A stretch of DNA of 64,000 nucleotides, from positions 1-64,000 of the forward strand of contig GL890585.1 in assembly GCA_000209465.1 (NCBI GenBank), read 5' to 3'. This document shows, piece by piece, positions 54,780 through 64,000 of this stretch. The notes beneath the pieces were generated by a model. That model saw nothing but the letters and a program-made list of their open reading frames with translations. It was not told the origin of the DNA and did not search any database. The stretch is from Lachnospiraceae oral taxon 107 str. F0167 (GTDB lineage: Bacteria > Bacillota > Clostridia > Lachnospirales > Lachnospiraceae). Numbering within the stretch: position 1 is the stretch's first letter; each line of letters starts with the position of its first letter. A program made the position numbers and the translations under genes.

Positions 54780-56456
54780 TTAAATCTCCACAACCAAAGC
54801 CTGATAGCCTTCAAGTCTTATCTCTGTATCCGATACAAAATCAACATTTTGCACATTATTTAAAACCACCTTTTTACATTTTGAAGGGAGTTTTACTGTC
54901 TGTGCTTTTGTTTGGAAGTTTCCAAGTATAAGTAAGGTCTGATCTTTTGATACTCTTTCAAAAGCCATAAGTCTTTCTACATCCGGAAGATATGGTATGG
55001 TCTTACCATATACAACAGTCTCGGAGTATTCGGGATTTTTTCTGAGAGCGGTAAGCTTTTTATAGTAAGAGAGTACTGAATCAGGATCATTTATCTGTGA
55101 AGCCACATTGATTCTTTTATAATCCGGGTTTACCATAAGCCATGGCTTTCCTGTGGTAAAGCCGGCATTTTCACTTGTATCCCATTGGAAAGGCGTACGG
55201 CTGTTGTCACGGCTGTAATGCTTTACGGCCGCAAATGCCTCTTCCGGAGAAAGTCCGGCTTCTATTGCTACTTTATACTGGTCACGGGTTGATATATCAT
55301 CTATTTGTTCCATAGAGGTGAAGTTTACATTCTCCATACCTATTTCCTGGCCTTGATATATAAACGGAAGTCCACGAAGCATAAACTGCATTGTACCGAG
55401 GAATTTTTTTGCGGTTTCGCTAAGCTCGTCTTCAGGGATATAGTGGCTCACACCTCTTGGCTCATCATGGTTTTCGATAATGGTGGAAATCATTCCGATA
55501 TCACCGATTTTTTCCTGAGTCTCAAAGCAGCATCTCTTATAGTCGTCGGGAGTAATAGGCTTGCAGTCATACCAACCGTTTCTACTCTTTCCGAATATTG
55601 TCTCATTGAAGTCAAACATACTTGAAAAATAGCCGTCATCGCCGATGAAAAGCGGGATATCCTCTTCACGCTCGTCAAATACTTCGCCGACTGTGAAAGC
55701 ATCATGCTTGGCAAATGTCTCATTTTTAAGTTCTGTAAGGAAGTCACCTACACCTATAGCATCCTTAAGCATTCTATGTGGCTCCACAAAGCCGTCTTCT
55801 CTATCCGGTGAGTAGCAATAGTCAATTATAGGGAGAGCCTTCTTTATATTTATAATGGCATCAATTCTAAAACCTGCAAGTCCTCTCTCAAGCCACCAGT
55901 TGATCATTGTATATATTTCTTCGCGAACTTTTTTATTTTCCCAGTTGAGGTCAGGCTGCTTTTTATGGAAGAGGTGAAGATAGTACTTGTTTGTGCCGGG
56001 GATCTTTTCCCATGCACTTCCGCCAAAGTATGAACGCCAGTTATTAGGTTCTTTACCGTCTTTTCCCTCTTCAATATAAAAATACTTGCCATATTCACCG
56101 TCAGGATCGGCTAATGCCTTTTTAAACCACTCATGTTCATCCGAACAGTGATTTATTACCAAGTCCATAAGGATGTGCATATCTCTTTTTTTAGCTTCTG
56201 CCAAAAGCTCGTCCATATCATCCATATTTCCAAAAATCGGATCTATATTGTAATAGTCTGAAATATCATAGCCCTGATCTGCAAAAGGAGAGCAGTAACA
56301 GGGAGAAATCCATACTATATCAACGCCAAGATCCTTTAGATAGTCAAGTTTTTCAATAATACCCCTCAGGTCACCCACGCCGTTTCCTGTAGTATCATTA
56401 AAACTTTTCGGATATATCTGATAGGCAACTTTTCCATGCCACCATTTTTTTAACAT
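54780..56456 (-). CDS. Alpha-glucosidase (GH13), second gene
   Basis: A 558-residue GH13 enzyme of the oligo-1,6-glucosidase/dextran glucosidase group. Catalytic Asp199 (GFRIDAI), Glu258 (TVGEVF) and Asp331 (NHDEPR) are intact. No signal peptide. The ATG at 56456 follows AGGAGG; a TTG at 56462 is in frame but less likely. It differs clearly from the enzyme at 47654, so the pair may divide alpha-1,4 and alpha-1,6 bonds. Its own promoter must lie in the short gap to the V-ATPase terminator. Confidence 0.93.
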   Translation of the reverse strand: MLKKWWHGKVAYQIYPKSFNDTTGNGVGDLRGIIEKLDYLKDLGVDIVWISPCYCSPFADQGYDISDYYNIDPIFGNMDDMDELLAEAKKRDMHILMDLVINHCSDEHEWFKKALADPDGEYGKYFYIEEGKDGKEPNNWRSYFGGSAWEKIPGTNKYYLHLFHKKQPDLNWENKKVREEIYTMINWWLERGLAGFRIDAIINIKKALPIIDYCYSPDREDGFVEPHRMLKDAIGVGDFLTELKNETFAKHDAFTVGEVFDEREEDIPLFIGDDGYFSSMFDFNETIFGKSRNGWYDCKPITPDDYKRCCFETQEKIGDIGMISTIIENHDEPRGVSHYIPEDELSETAKKFLGTMQFMLRGLPFIYQGQEIGMENVNFTSMEQIDDISTRDQYKVAIEAGLSPEEAFAAVKHYSRDNSRTPFQWDTSENAGFTTGKPWLMVNPDYKRINVASQINDPDSVLSYYKKLTALRKNPEYSETVVYGKTIPYLPDVERLMAFERVSKDQTLLILGNFQTKAQTVKLPSKCKKVVLNNVQNVDFVSDTEIRLEGYQALVVEI

Positions 56457-56525
56457 AATCAACCTCCTAAGAATTTTTTTCTAAAGTCATAATTTATCAC
56501 AATATCTATCTTTATGCAAATATAA

Positions 56526-56561
56526 AAATAAGGTGCTTGTAAAGTTACATACACCTTATTT
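56526..56561 (-). terminator. Terminator of the V-ATPase operon
   Basis: AAATAAGGTG and CACCTTATTT pair with an inner TGTAA/TTACA stem; T-rich DNA follows on the minus strand. Confidence 0.8.
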
Positions 56562-56566
56562 ATAAA

Positions 56567-57250
56567 CTATTTAAAGATTTTCTTTAAAACTACACCGCTG
56601 CCTATCATAGATAGGATAAATGCGGAAAATATTATTACAATTCTCTTTGACATATCCATAAAAAAGCCCTGAGGCACTATATTTATAAGATTGTCGGTAG
56701 CAGGATCAAGCATCCACAAATCATTATTAAAAAAGATATGGTGGAAGATAATAAAATATTTTTCAAAATCTCCGGCAATAAGAAATACCAAAATACCGGT
56801 GAGGGCAAGAGTAATCAAAGTACCGTATATCAGTACATTTGAAAGGAAATGAGATATCCTCACCCTTGATATTTTAGCAAAAATAATGCAGATAATACTG
56901 ATAAATACAAGTATATATCTAAGATAAACCGCTCCTATAAAGAGACCTCTCACATCTTCCATATGTAAAACCTCTCTTTCATTAAAGAAAGGTATATAAG
57001 TACCACCGATATTTGCCTGTATATCTGAGAGTTTTTCTCTGTCACCCTTCAGATAAGCCATCATATCCTTTGTGACATTCATAAGCTCGGGCATTGAGAT
57101 ATCCACGGAAGATGTTACCGCATATTTATTATATTCTTTTTCATAGAATGAAAAGTCTGAATATGCGGCAATTTCCACAGAGCTGATAAGCGCAATAAAA
57201 ATCAGTGAAAAGCTTAAAACAATTCCCAAAAAGAATCTAAGTATTTTCAT
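56567..57250 (-). CDS. DUF1461/TIGR01906-like membrane protein
   Basis: A 227-residue membrane protein with four helices (about 5-27, 103-122, 133-158, 200-222) and an outside loop with DISMPELMNVTKDMMAYLKGDRE after the first helix, the pattern of the TIGR01906 family. Function is unknown. The ATG at 57250 (GGAAGGA 6 bp before) overlaps the stop of the V-ATPase subunit D gene, so it is the last gene of that operon. Confidence 0.8.
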   Translation of the reverse strand: MKILRFFLGIVLSFSLIFIALISSVEIAAYSDFSFYEKEYNKYAVTSSVDISMPELMNVTKDMMAYLKGDREKLSDIQANIGGTYIPFFNEREVLHMEDVRGLFIGAVYLRYILVFISIICIIFAKISRVRISHFLSNVLIYGTLITLALTGILVFLIAGDFEKYFIIFHHIFFNNDLWMLDPATDNLINIVPQGFFMDMSKRIVIIFSAFILSMIGSGVVLKKIFK

Positions 57251-57867
57251 CAAGTATCCTTCCATGATTTTATAACCTTCAGCCTTGTAAACTCTTCACG
57301 ATCCTTTTCTTCCAAAGCATTCGTGATATTTTTTGTAAGAGTTTCATAGGTTGGAATAGTGATATTCTTCAAGGCATTTGCTCTTTTTTGAGTCTTTTTA
57401 ATATTTCTTGCAAGTCTGTATGCGGAGTTTTCTATCATGGAAAGCTTGACAGTAAGTTTTTTCACCTCATTAAAGCATTCTCTTGCCTTATCAAGTGATT
57501 CTCTTGTAGAAAAATACGCATAGGTGGGAGTGAGTTCGGTATCATTAAATCTTACAAGCGGAATCTCTGTTCCCATTACCGATCTGGTCTTTATCTGTAT
57601 ACTGTCTTCCACAGGTACGGAACCTGCCACATCAGATACAAAGTCAATACCCAGTTCAATATTTGCATACATCAGTGCTGTATATGCGGCACCAAATGTT
57701 GAATCTATCTGTTTTTGTATTTCCTTAGCCTCTTCAATCAGCCCCATAAGCTCACGGATAAGAATATTTCTTTTCTTATCCATTAAGCCATAGCCCTGTC
57801 TTGCCAGTGCCAGAGAGTTTTTTGAGGCTATAAGATTGCCCTTGGTAGGGAATGTATTTATATTCAT
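57250..57867 (-). CDS. atpD: V-type ATP synthase subunit D
   Basis: A 205-residue central-shaft protein, all helical: MNINTFPTKGNLIASKNSLALARQGY starts the family's long coiled coil, which re-enters at the C-terminus (RLARNIKKTQKRANALKNITIPTY). It links rotation of the A3B3 head to the membrane ring. Start at 57867, 2 bp after the subunit B stop. Confidence 0.93.
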   Translation of the reverse strand: MNINTFPTKGNLIASKNSLALARQGYGLMDKKRNILIRELMGLIEEAKEIQKQIDSTFGAAYTALMYANIELGIDFVSDVAGSVPVEDSIQIKTRSVMGTEIPLVRFNDTELTPTYAYFSTRESLDKARECFNEVKKLTVKLSMIENSAYRLARNIKKTQKRANALKNITIPTYETLTKNITNALEEKDREEFTRLKVIKSWKDT

Positions 57868-57869
57868 AA

Positions 57870-59297
57870 TCAATCCTCTGTTGCGGCAGGAACAATCTCA
57901 CCTGAGGCATCAAGTACTGTAGGCTTATAGTACTGATCAAGCACCTTGGTATCGATCCTGTCAAGCTCGCCTCTTGGCATCAGACCTAGAAGTTTCCAGC
58001 CTATTTCCAAAGTATCAAAGATCGTTCTGTTGTCATTGGCTGACTGACCTATAAAAATCTGCTCAAATGCCTTTCCGAACACCAGATACTGCTTATCGGT
58101 ATCGGAAAGTTCATCCTCACCTATAACGGATGCAAGCGCTCTGGCATCACCCACTTTAGAGTAGGAAGAGAAGAGCTGATTTGCCACATCCTGATGATCG
58201 GCTCTTGTAAAGCCTTCACCTATGCCGTCCTTCATAAGTCTTGAAAGGGAGGGAAGCACGGAGATTGGAGGGTAGATTGACTGACCGTTTAAATCTCTGT
58301 CAAGAACTATCTGACCTTCGGTGATATATCCTGTAAGATCGGGAATGGGATGAGTAATATCATCATTGGGCATGGTAAGTATAGGTATCTGTGTAACTGA
58401 ACCGTTTACACCGCTTACAATACCTGCCCTCTCATATATGGTGGCAAGTTCGGAATACAGATATCCCGGGAAACCCTTTCTTGAGGGTATCTCACCCTTG
58501 GAAGAGGATACTTCACGCATTGCCTCTGCAAAAGAAGTCATATCCGTAAGTATTACAAGTATATGCATGCCCTTTTCAAAGGCAAGATATTCCGCAACAC
58601 TAAGAGCCACTTTCGGAGTGATAAGCCTTTCCACCACGGGATCGTTTGCAAGATTGATAAAGGTGATAACATGGTCGCTTACACCGCTTTCCGCAAAAGT
58701 TCTCTGAAAGAAATCAGCTACATCATGCTTTACACCCATAGCCGCAAATACTACTGCAAATTTTTCATCTTCTTTGTCTGTATCACCCAGTGAAGACTGG
58801 CGTACAAGCTGTGCCGCAAGTTCATCATGAGGCAGACCGTTTCCTGAAAATATGGGAAGTTTTTGACCTCTGATAAGAGTCATAAGCCCGTCAATGGCTG
58901 AAATACCGGTTCTTATATAGTTTCTGGGGTATTCTCTGGTAACGGGATTTAGAGGTTTGCCGTTTACATCTATGGTTTTTTCTGCTTCCACATTTCCAAG
59001 CCCGTCTATGGGCTTTCCGATACCGTTAAAGGTTCTGCCAAACATTGCTTCTGAAACACCTATTTCCATAGGTTTTCCTGTAAGCTTGGTATGTGTATTT
59101 CTAAGAGCCATACCGTCAGTACCTTCAAAAACCTGTATAACAGCTTTATCACCGTTTATTTCTATGATCTTGCCAAGGCGTTTTTCCTTGCCGTTTACAG
59201 TCATTTCTACAATTTCATCATAGGCAGCACCCTTGACACCCTCAAGAACTACCAGCGGTCCGTTTATGGAGCTAAGTCCAAGGTATTCTATTGACAT
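57870..59297 (-). CDS. atpB: V-type ATP synthase subunit B
   Basis: A 475-residue non-catalytic head subunit. It has the beta-barrel start, [21 protein letters not shown] in place of a P-loop, and the conserved [32 protein letters not shown]. It alternates with subunit A in the A3B3 ring. Follows the A gene by 11 bp. Confidence 0.96.
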   Translation of the reverse strand: MSIEYLGLSSINGPLVVLEGVKGAAYDEIVEMTVNGKEKRLGKIIEINGDKAVIQVFEGTDGMALRNTHTKLTGKPMEIGVSEAMFGRTFNGIGKPIDGLGNVEAEKTIDVNGKPLNPVTREYPRNYIRTGISAIDGLMTLIRGQKLPIFSGNGLPHDELAAQLVRQSSLGDTDKEDEKFAVVFAAMGVKHDVADFFQRTFAESGVSDHVITFINLANDPVVERLITPKVALSVAEYLAFEKGMHILVILTDMTSFAEAMREVSSSKGEIPSRKGFPGYLYSELATIYERAGIVSGVNGSVTQIPILTMPNDDITHPIPDLTGYITEGQIVLDRDLNGQSIYPPISVLPSLSRLMKDGIGEGFTRADHQDVANQLFSSYSKVGDARALASVIGEDELSDTDKQYLVFGKAFEQIFIGQSANDNRTIFDTLEIGWKLLGLMPRGELDRIDTKVLDQYYKPTVLDASGEIVPAATED

Positions 59298-59308
59298 GTT
59301 TTTACCTC

Positions 59309-61075
59309 CTATGCATTCTTTTCAAGTACTGTTTCGTAGAATCTGTCAATGTCTTTTATATAATCATCAAGCATCTCAAGTTTATCATTCGGAACATCAT
59401 ATTTTATAGAGGAAACTCTGTCCCAGATACTGTCCTGATGCAAAACGCTCATAGGCATACCCTGATGAACCAATGCCTTTGATTTTTGATAAAGATAGAG
59501 TATAACATCCATCATCTTGTACTGCTTCATAAGAGGAACACAAGTATCATCCTTATGGAAGGCGTTTTGTTGCAGGAAGCCTACTCTTATAACTTTTGCA
59601 ATATCAAGTACAAGCTTTTGATCATCGGGCAATACATCTGCACCGATAAGCTTTACTATCTCCATCAAAGCTGCTTCCTGATTCAGGATATAAACAAGTC
59701 TGTTCCTATATTCTACAAAGTTTTTATTTACATGCTCTGAATACCATGGAGCCAAATCATTCAGATATTCGGAATAACTGTCAAGCCATTGGATAGCCGG
59801 AAAATGTCTTGCATAGGCAAGCCTTTTATCCAGTCCCCAAAAGCAGCGTACAAATCTTTTGGTATTTTGTGTTACAGGTTCTGAGAAATCACCACCCTGT
59901 GGAGATACCGCACCGATAATTGATACGGAGCCTTCACTGCCGTTTAGAGTCTGCATCATGCCGGCTCTTTCATAGAATGCTGAAAGTCTGGAAGCCAGAT
60001 ATGCCGGGAAACCTTCCTCGGCAGGCATCTCCTCAAGTCGTCCGGAAATCTCACGAAGAGCCTCAGCCCATCTGGAAGTTGAATCCGCCATAATTGCGAC
60101 ATCATAGCCCATATCACGGTAATACTCCGCAAGTGTTAAACCGGAATAAAGGGATGCTTCTCTGGCTGCCACAGGCATATTTGAAGTATTTGCAATAAGA
60201 GTTGTTCGATCCATCAAAGGATTGCCTGTCTTAGGATCGATAAGTTTTGAGAATTCCTCAAGAACCTGTGTCATCTCATTGCCACGCTCACCGCAGCCTA
60301 TATAAATAATGATATTTGCATCAGACCATTTTGCAATCTGATGCTGACTCATAGTTTTACCTGTACCAAACCCCCCGGGGATTGCCGCAGTACCTCCCTT
60401 TGCAAGCGGAAAGAGAGTATCAAGTATTCTCTGACCGGTGATAAGAGGAATACTAGCCGGAAATCTTTTCTTTACAGGTCTTGGCACACGAATAGGCCAA
60501 TGCTGTGTCATTGTAACAGGAATCTCGCTACCGTCCGTAAGCTGTAATGTAAGAAGCCTATCATTGATGGTATATTCACCATCCTCCACTACATCCAGCA
60601 CATAACCCTTAAGATTTGGAGAGAGCATTACTCTATGCATAATGGCGGGAGTTTCCGGAACTTCCGCAATGATGGTGCCTCCGTCTATTGCCTGACCGGG
60701 TTTTACCGTAATATGGGTTTTCCAAAGCTTTTTGGTATCAAGTGAGTCAACACTTACACCTCTGGAGATATAGGTACCGTCCACCTTGGCTATCTCACTA
60801 AGAGGTCTTTCTATACCGTCAAAAATATTATTGAGTATTCCGGGGGCAAGAGTTACAGAAACCGGAGAACCTGTACCTGTAACTGTTTCACCGGGCTTTA
60901 TACCTCCGGTTTCCTCATATACCTCAATAACGGTTGTATCGGATGTAAGCCCTATTACCTCACCCACCAGCTTTTCTTCCCCGACATATACCATCTCATG
61001 CATCTCAAAGCCCGAATCATTTGATGTTTTTACTATAGGTCCGTTTATTGCAAATATAATACCTGTGCTTGCCAT
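59309..61075 (-). CDS. atpA: V-type ATP synthase subunit A (catalytic)
   Basis: A 588-residue catalytic subunit. P-loop GGFGTGKT (234-241), the V-type non-homologous insertion (about 115-190), and [32 protein letters not shown] are all present. It uses or makes ATP in exchange for ion flow; in many anaerobes it works as a pump, often for Na+. The start overlaps the E gene stop by one base. Confidence 0.97.
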   Translation of the reverse strand: MASTGIIFAINGPIVKTSNDSGFEMHEMVYVGEEKLVGEVIGLTSDTTVIEVYEETGGIKPGETVTGTGSPVSVTLAPGILNNIFDGIERPLSEIAKVDGTYISRGVSVDSLDTKKLWKTHITVKPGQAIDGGTIIAEVPETPAIMHRVMLSPNLKGYVLDVVEDGEYTINDRLLTLQLTDGSEIPVTMTQHWPIRVPRPVKKRFPASIPLITGQRILDTLFPLAKGGTAAIPGGFGTGKTMSQHQIAKWSDANIIIYIGCGERGNEMTQVLEEFSKLIDPKTGNPLMDRTTLIANTSNMPVAAREASLYSGLTLAEYYRDMGYDVAIMADSTSRWAEALREISGRLEEMPAEEGFPAYLASRLSAFYERAGMMQTLNGSEGSVSIIGAVSPQGGDFSEPVTQNTKRFVRCFWGLDKRLAYARHFPAIQWLDSYSEYLNDLAPWYSEHVNKNFVEYRNRLVYILNQEAALMEIVKLIGADVLPDDQKLVLDIAKVIRVGFLQQNAFHKDDTCVPLMKQYKMMDVILYLYQKSKALVHQGMPMSVLHQDSIWDRVSSIKYDVPNDKLEMLDDYIKDIDRFYETVLEKNA

Positions 61076-61656
61076 TATAGTACCTCCATTTCCACATCAA
61101 ATTTTTCCTTGGCTTCGGCTATTTTTTTCTCAAAAGAATTGTCGATAAGGATATTTTTTGCAGGAATTACAGCTCTCATACCGCCATGGAAGGGATATTT
61201 ACTTATGGATACATCAATGCCATGCTTTACAGAGAGTCCATGTGCCAGAGCTTCATCATTGGGATCTATATATATCTTCACCTCATCATCTCCGGCAAAC
61301 TTTAATGCTCTTTCTATCTGCGAGTCAAGTAAAGCCTCATATTCAGGAGAAGCCTGATAATCTGCCAATCTTCCATCAAGCTGTGTAAAAATCTTTTCCT
61401 TCAGTTCAGCAGCTTTTTTACTGAGCTCCATTCGTAGTTTTATCTGTTCAAGAGCAAGTTCCTTGTTGATCTCCTTGTCAATTCTTGTAGTTTCGGTTTT
61501 AACTTCCATATCAGCAAGTTTTATCTCACTGTTTTGGTAGTCTAAAAAATCCTTTTCTAAAGCATTTTTATAATCTGAAAGTATTTTTTCCGAGGCAGCC
61601 ATGGCATCAGCCATACAAGCCTCTCTAAAATGCTGTAGTTTTTCTTCTATTGTCAA
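61075..61656 (-). CDS. atpE: V-type ATP synthase subunit E
   Basis: A 193-residue peripheral-stalk protein: a long N-terminal helix rich in Glu, Lys and Ala (about 1-110) and a folded C-terminal domain with GGMRAVIPAKNILIDNSFEKKI typical of the family. It holds the head to the membrane part. Confidence 0.88.
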   Translation of the reverse strand: MTIEEKLQHFREACMADAMAASEKILSDYKNALEKDFLDYQNSEIKLADMEVKTETTRIDKEINKELALEQIKLRMELSKKAAELKEKIFTQLDGRLADYQASPEYEALLDSQIERALKFAGDDEVKIYIDPNDEALAHGLSVKHGIDVSISKYPFHGGMRAVIPAKNILIDNSFEKKIAEAKEKFDVEMEVL

Positions 61657-61767
61657 GATAATACCTACCTTTTTAATCTAAATACAACAGTTTTAATAAA
61701 AAACCGTAAGTTTCATTTTGCGGGATAAAATCCATACAAAATATATTTCCGATAAACAAATATATGT
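61657..61767 (-). other. Gap between subunit F and E genes
   Basis: About 110 bp with no gene. In many bacterial V-ATPase operons a subunit C gene lies near here; none is present, so it should be upstream of the window if the enzyme is complete. Confidence 0.6.
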
Positions 61768-62076
61768 CTATAGCTTTAAACCTATTGCTTCATTTACATA
61801 ATCCGTAATGAAGTTTTCGGATCTTCCGGTACCATGTCTGTCCGGTATATCAATAAAGAGCGGTATATGTGCTTCCATCTTATATTTGTTTACAATTTCG
61901 GGATAGTCCTTTGAAAACTTCTCGGTAAGAAGTACTATGCCTATATCCTTACTGTTTATAACAAAATCCAGAGCACAGATAAGTTCATTCTTTTCATGAA
62001 CCACCACCCCTTCCACTCCTGCAAGCCTCATACCTGTAAGAGTATCCACATTGTCACTTATAAGATACATCTTCAT
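61768..62076 (-). CDS. atpF: V-type ATP synthase subunit F
   Basis: A 102-residue Rossmann-like protein (MYLISDNVDTLTGMRLAGVEG ... VLLTEKFSKDYPEI), the usual F subunit that binds the shaft and regulates it. The start is 10 bp after the K gene stop. Confidence 0.9.
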   Translation of the reverse strand: MKMYLISDNVDTLTGMRLAGVEGVVVHEKNELICALDFVINSKDIGIVLLTEKFSKDYPEIVNKYKMEAHIPLFIDIPDRHGTGRSENFITDYVNEAIGLKL

Positions 62077-62086
62077 AAAATTGTCC

Positions 62087-62512
62087 TTATAAACGACCGA
62101 GGATCATAAATGCGACTACAAGTCCGTAAAGACAAACACCCTCTGCAAGACCTACAAAGATAAGTGATTTACCAAGGATTGAACTGTCCTCACTGATAGC
62201 CCCAAGTGCTGCGGAAGCCGCTGCGGATACTGCAATACCGCCTCCTACACAGGCAAGACCTACTGAAAGAGCCGCTGCCAGATATCCAAAGCCTGTAGCT
62301 GATGAAGCACTTGTGTCAGCTGCGGCATAGGCATTACCTGATAAAAATACCACCGTAGTGATTAACATAACACCGAAGAACATAATTACATTTCCGGCAA
62401 GTGCCTTTTTATAGCGACCTTTAGTTTTTTCACCAATCATAAATGCAATATATGGAACTGCAATACTTAAAATAAGGGCTGCTACTAATGTGATTTTAAC
62501 TAATGTATTCAT
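62087..62512 (-). CDS. atpK: V-type ATP synthase subunit K (rotor ring)
   Basis: A 141-residue protein with four helices. The essential carboxylate is Glu124 in VGLAEGVCLYGLVVAFMIL; the first hairpin has no comparable residue, so each protomer carries one ion site. The ring rotates with ion flow. RBS AGGAGA. Ion type (H+ or Na+) cannot be fixed from what I see. Confidence 0.93.
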   Translation of the reverse strand: MNTLVKITLVAALILSIAVPYIAFMIGEKTKGRYKKALAGNVIMFFGVMLITTVVFLSGNAYAAADTSASSATGFGYLAAALSVGLACVGGGIAVSAAASAALGAISEDSSILGKSLIFVGLAEGVCLYGLVVAFMILGRL

Positions 62513-62576
62513 TTTTTCTCCTAACTAAAAACAATATAAATATGACAAAGTCATAAGGTTTAATGATATCAGATTA

Positions 62577-64000
62577 TTATTTGTAGGGCTTAAAAGGTCT
62601 GCCGCCTCCGGTATAAAATCTTGAGAATAACTCATAGTATTCCAGACGCAATACCTGTATACCTACAATCAAACCTTCCATACCCATTACAAAGATATTT
62701 CCAAGTACAACAGCTATCCAATTGATATTGCCGCTTTCTGCTCCGGAGAGCATAAGCACCACCTCCATCATGGCGGCATGGCTGACTGCAAAAGCACCTA
62801 TTCTGACAAAGGACAATGAGTTTGAAAAATAACTGAGAAGTACTTCAAAAAGCTCAAAGAATCCCTGTAGTATAAACATACCCGTACCGCCTTCAAGATG
62901 TACCTTCTTTTTCTCAAGCAGAGCTGACAGAGGCTCCTTTAAGAAAATAAGAATCAAAGGCAGAACAAACATAATAAACAGTACCATGGATGCAGGCAGG
63001 GCATTACCCGTCATAAAAAGGATAATGGTAATAAATGCCGAGGTATAAAATACAAGTCCCGCAACACCGTTTGTATCAAATAATGCCTCTCCGGACTTTT
63101 TAAACCTGAGCTTTGTTAAAATACTTAAAATCATCATAAGTATGATAATAAGCATACCCAGAGCAATGGTTACAACAAAAACGGTATTTAAGTTCCCGAT
63201 AACGGGAAGTGAGGTCATAGCCTTTGCAGGTCTTAGCCAAAGAGGGCTTATTATATCTTCAAATCCGAATATGGAACCGAACATAAGCCCGAATATTGTA
63301 GAGAAGAATCCGCATCTGGCAATGATTGCCGCAAGCATTGATTTCTTTTTAAATGCAATAATGCTTCCAAGGATTAAAAGTACCAGTCCCTGTCCCACAT
63401 CTCCGAACATAAAACCGAATATAATGGAATAGGTAAGTCCTATAAGTATGGTAGGATCAAATTCCTTATAATTTGGAAGACCGTACATCTCGACAAACAT
63501 CTCAAAAGGCTTAAAAATTGCATTATTCTTTAATTTTACAGGTGGAGTGCCGGCAACCTTTGAAAGATCCTTTTCCATAATACAAAAAGTGGAAGGCTCA
63601 TTTTCAAGTTCCTTTTCCAGTTTTTTTGCATCACTTTCTGTAAGCCATCCGCAGATAATATAAAAGACCTTTTTATCTTTCCTGTTATCTCTGGTAGCGG
63701 CGGCATACTTTCTTACATCAAAAACCTTGTTAAACCTGTGGAGCACCTGATTTGCAAGTAAAAAATCCTCACGATTATCTTCAAGGGTTTGAACTATTTT
63801 ATTATCAAGTGCAAGTATACTGTCCTTTAATTTTTGTATCTTGGTTTTAAGCTTTGCACCGGCAACGGCAGGAGTACCGTGATATTCATCCGGCAGGAAA
63901 AATCTTTCAAAATGCATGGAAGAATAAATGGCATCTATCTGTTCTGAAATAGAATCCGGTACAAAGTATACGCCCCATACTTTATCATCTATTTCCCTTG
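62577..64000 (-). CDS. atpI: V-type ATP synthase subunit I, partial
   Basis: The C-terminal 474 residues or so of the large membrane stator; the frame is open to the window edge, and the ATG at 63917 is internal, not the start. The visible part has the rest of the cytoplasmic domain, then about seven or eight helices from FDPTILIGLTYSIIFGFMFGDVGQGL onward, with RIGAFAVSHAAMMEVV near the end carrying the key Arg of the ion half-channels. It ends with ELFSRFYTGGGRPFKPYK. Confidence 0.94.
   Translation of the reverse strand, partial: REIDDKVWGVYFVPDSISEQIDAIYSSMHFERFFLPDEYHGTPAVAGAKLKTKIQKLKDSILALDNKIVQTLEDNREDFLLANQVLHRFNKVFDVRKYAAATRDNRKDKKVFYIICGWLTESDAKKLEKELENEPSTFCIMEKDLSKVAGTPPVKLKNNAIFKPFEMFVEMYGLPNYKEFDPTILIGLTYSIIFGFMFGDVGQGLVLLILGSIIAFKKKSMLAAIIARCGFFSTIFGLMFGSIFGFEDIISPLWLRPAKAMTSLPVIGNLNTVFVVTIALGMLIIILMMILSILTKLRFKKSGEALFDTNGVAGLVFYTSAFITIILFMTGNALPASMVLFIMFVLPLILIFLKEPLSALLEKKKVHLEGGTGMFILQGFFELFEVLLSYFSNSLSFVRIGAFAVSHAAMMEVVLMLSGAESGNINWIAVVLGNIFVMGMEGLIVGIQVLRLEYYELFSRFYTGGGRPFKPYK

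Overview
The window reads as chromosomal DNA of a low-GC Gram-positive anaerobe of the Clostridia, most likely a Lachnospiraceae member (an oral Lachnoanaerobaculum-like organism is only a guess). Grounds: AT-rich codon use (frequent ATA Ile codons), strong AGGAGG-type ribosome binding sites, lipoprotein-type ABC binding proteins, YesM-type sensor kinases, a clostripain-family protease, a SecA with a zinc tail, and a V-type ATPase operon.

Layout. 1-714: 3' end of a 23S rRNA gene, a structured spacer and tRNA-Gly(GCC). 740-4741: a 19-bp tandem repeat and a tandemly duplicated two-gene cassette (small secreted protein plus lipoprotein, minus strand). 4.8-10.1 kb: a methyltransferase, a membrane-anchored clostripain-type protease, a small secreted cell-wall-binding-like protein and an NfeD/SPFH membrane pair. 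10.1-18.4 kb (minus): mutS2 with a two-component system, and secA with a membrane protein. 18.7-20.0 kb: a MATE exporter. 20.3-27.5 kb: a ribose/galactose-type sugar ABC importer followed by a YesM kinase, an AraC-type response regulator and an anchored sugar-binding protein. 27.7-29.7 kb: a sucrose-type PTS permease.

29.9-43.4 kb is the accessory core. An 11.9-kb segment lies between two 101-bp, about 95% identical direct repeats. It carries one compact gene run: a Liv-type ABC importer (five genes), DhaK and DhaL homologues, two paralogous MtaA/uroporphyrinogen-decarboxylase-fold proteins with intact His-x-Cys...Cys zinc sites, an NtrC-like regulator with an eroded ATPase core, and a CyuA-type cysteine desulfidase homologue. 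I do not recognise this combination as a described pathway; it is the best candidate here for an undescribed catabolic system. The repeats contain the tail of a dinJ/relB antitoxin, and broken antitoxin and ABC-transporter remnants surround the segment. A 13-repeat CRISPR array without cas genes in the window follows (43716-44642).

44.8-56.5 kb is an alpha-glucan/maltodextrin region: a small membrane protein and PucR/CdaR-type regulator, a MalK/UgpC-type ATPase, a binding protein with two permeases, 4-alpha-glucanotransferase and two GH13 alpha-glucosidases. Imported maltodextrins would be cut and rearranged to glucose and glucose-1-P precursors in the cytoplasm. 56.6-64.0 kb (minus) is the V-type ATPase operon (I-K-F-E-A-B-D) ending in a DUF1461-like membrane protein; subunit I runs off the right edge.
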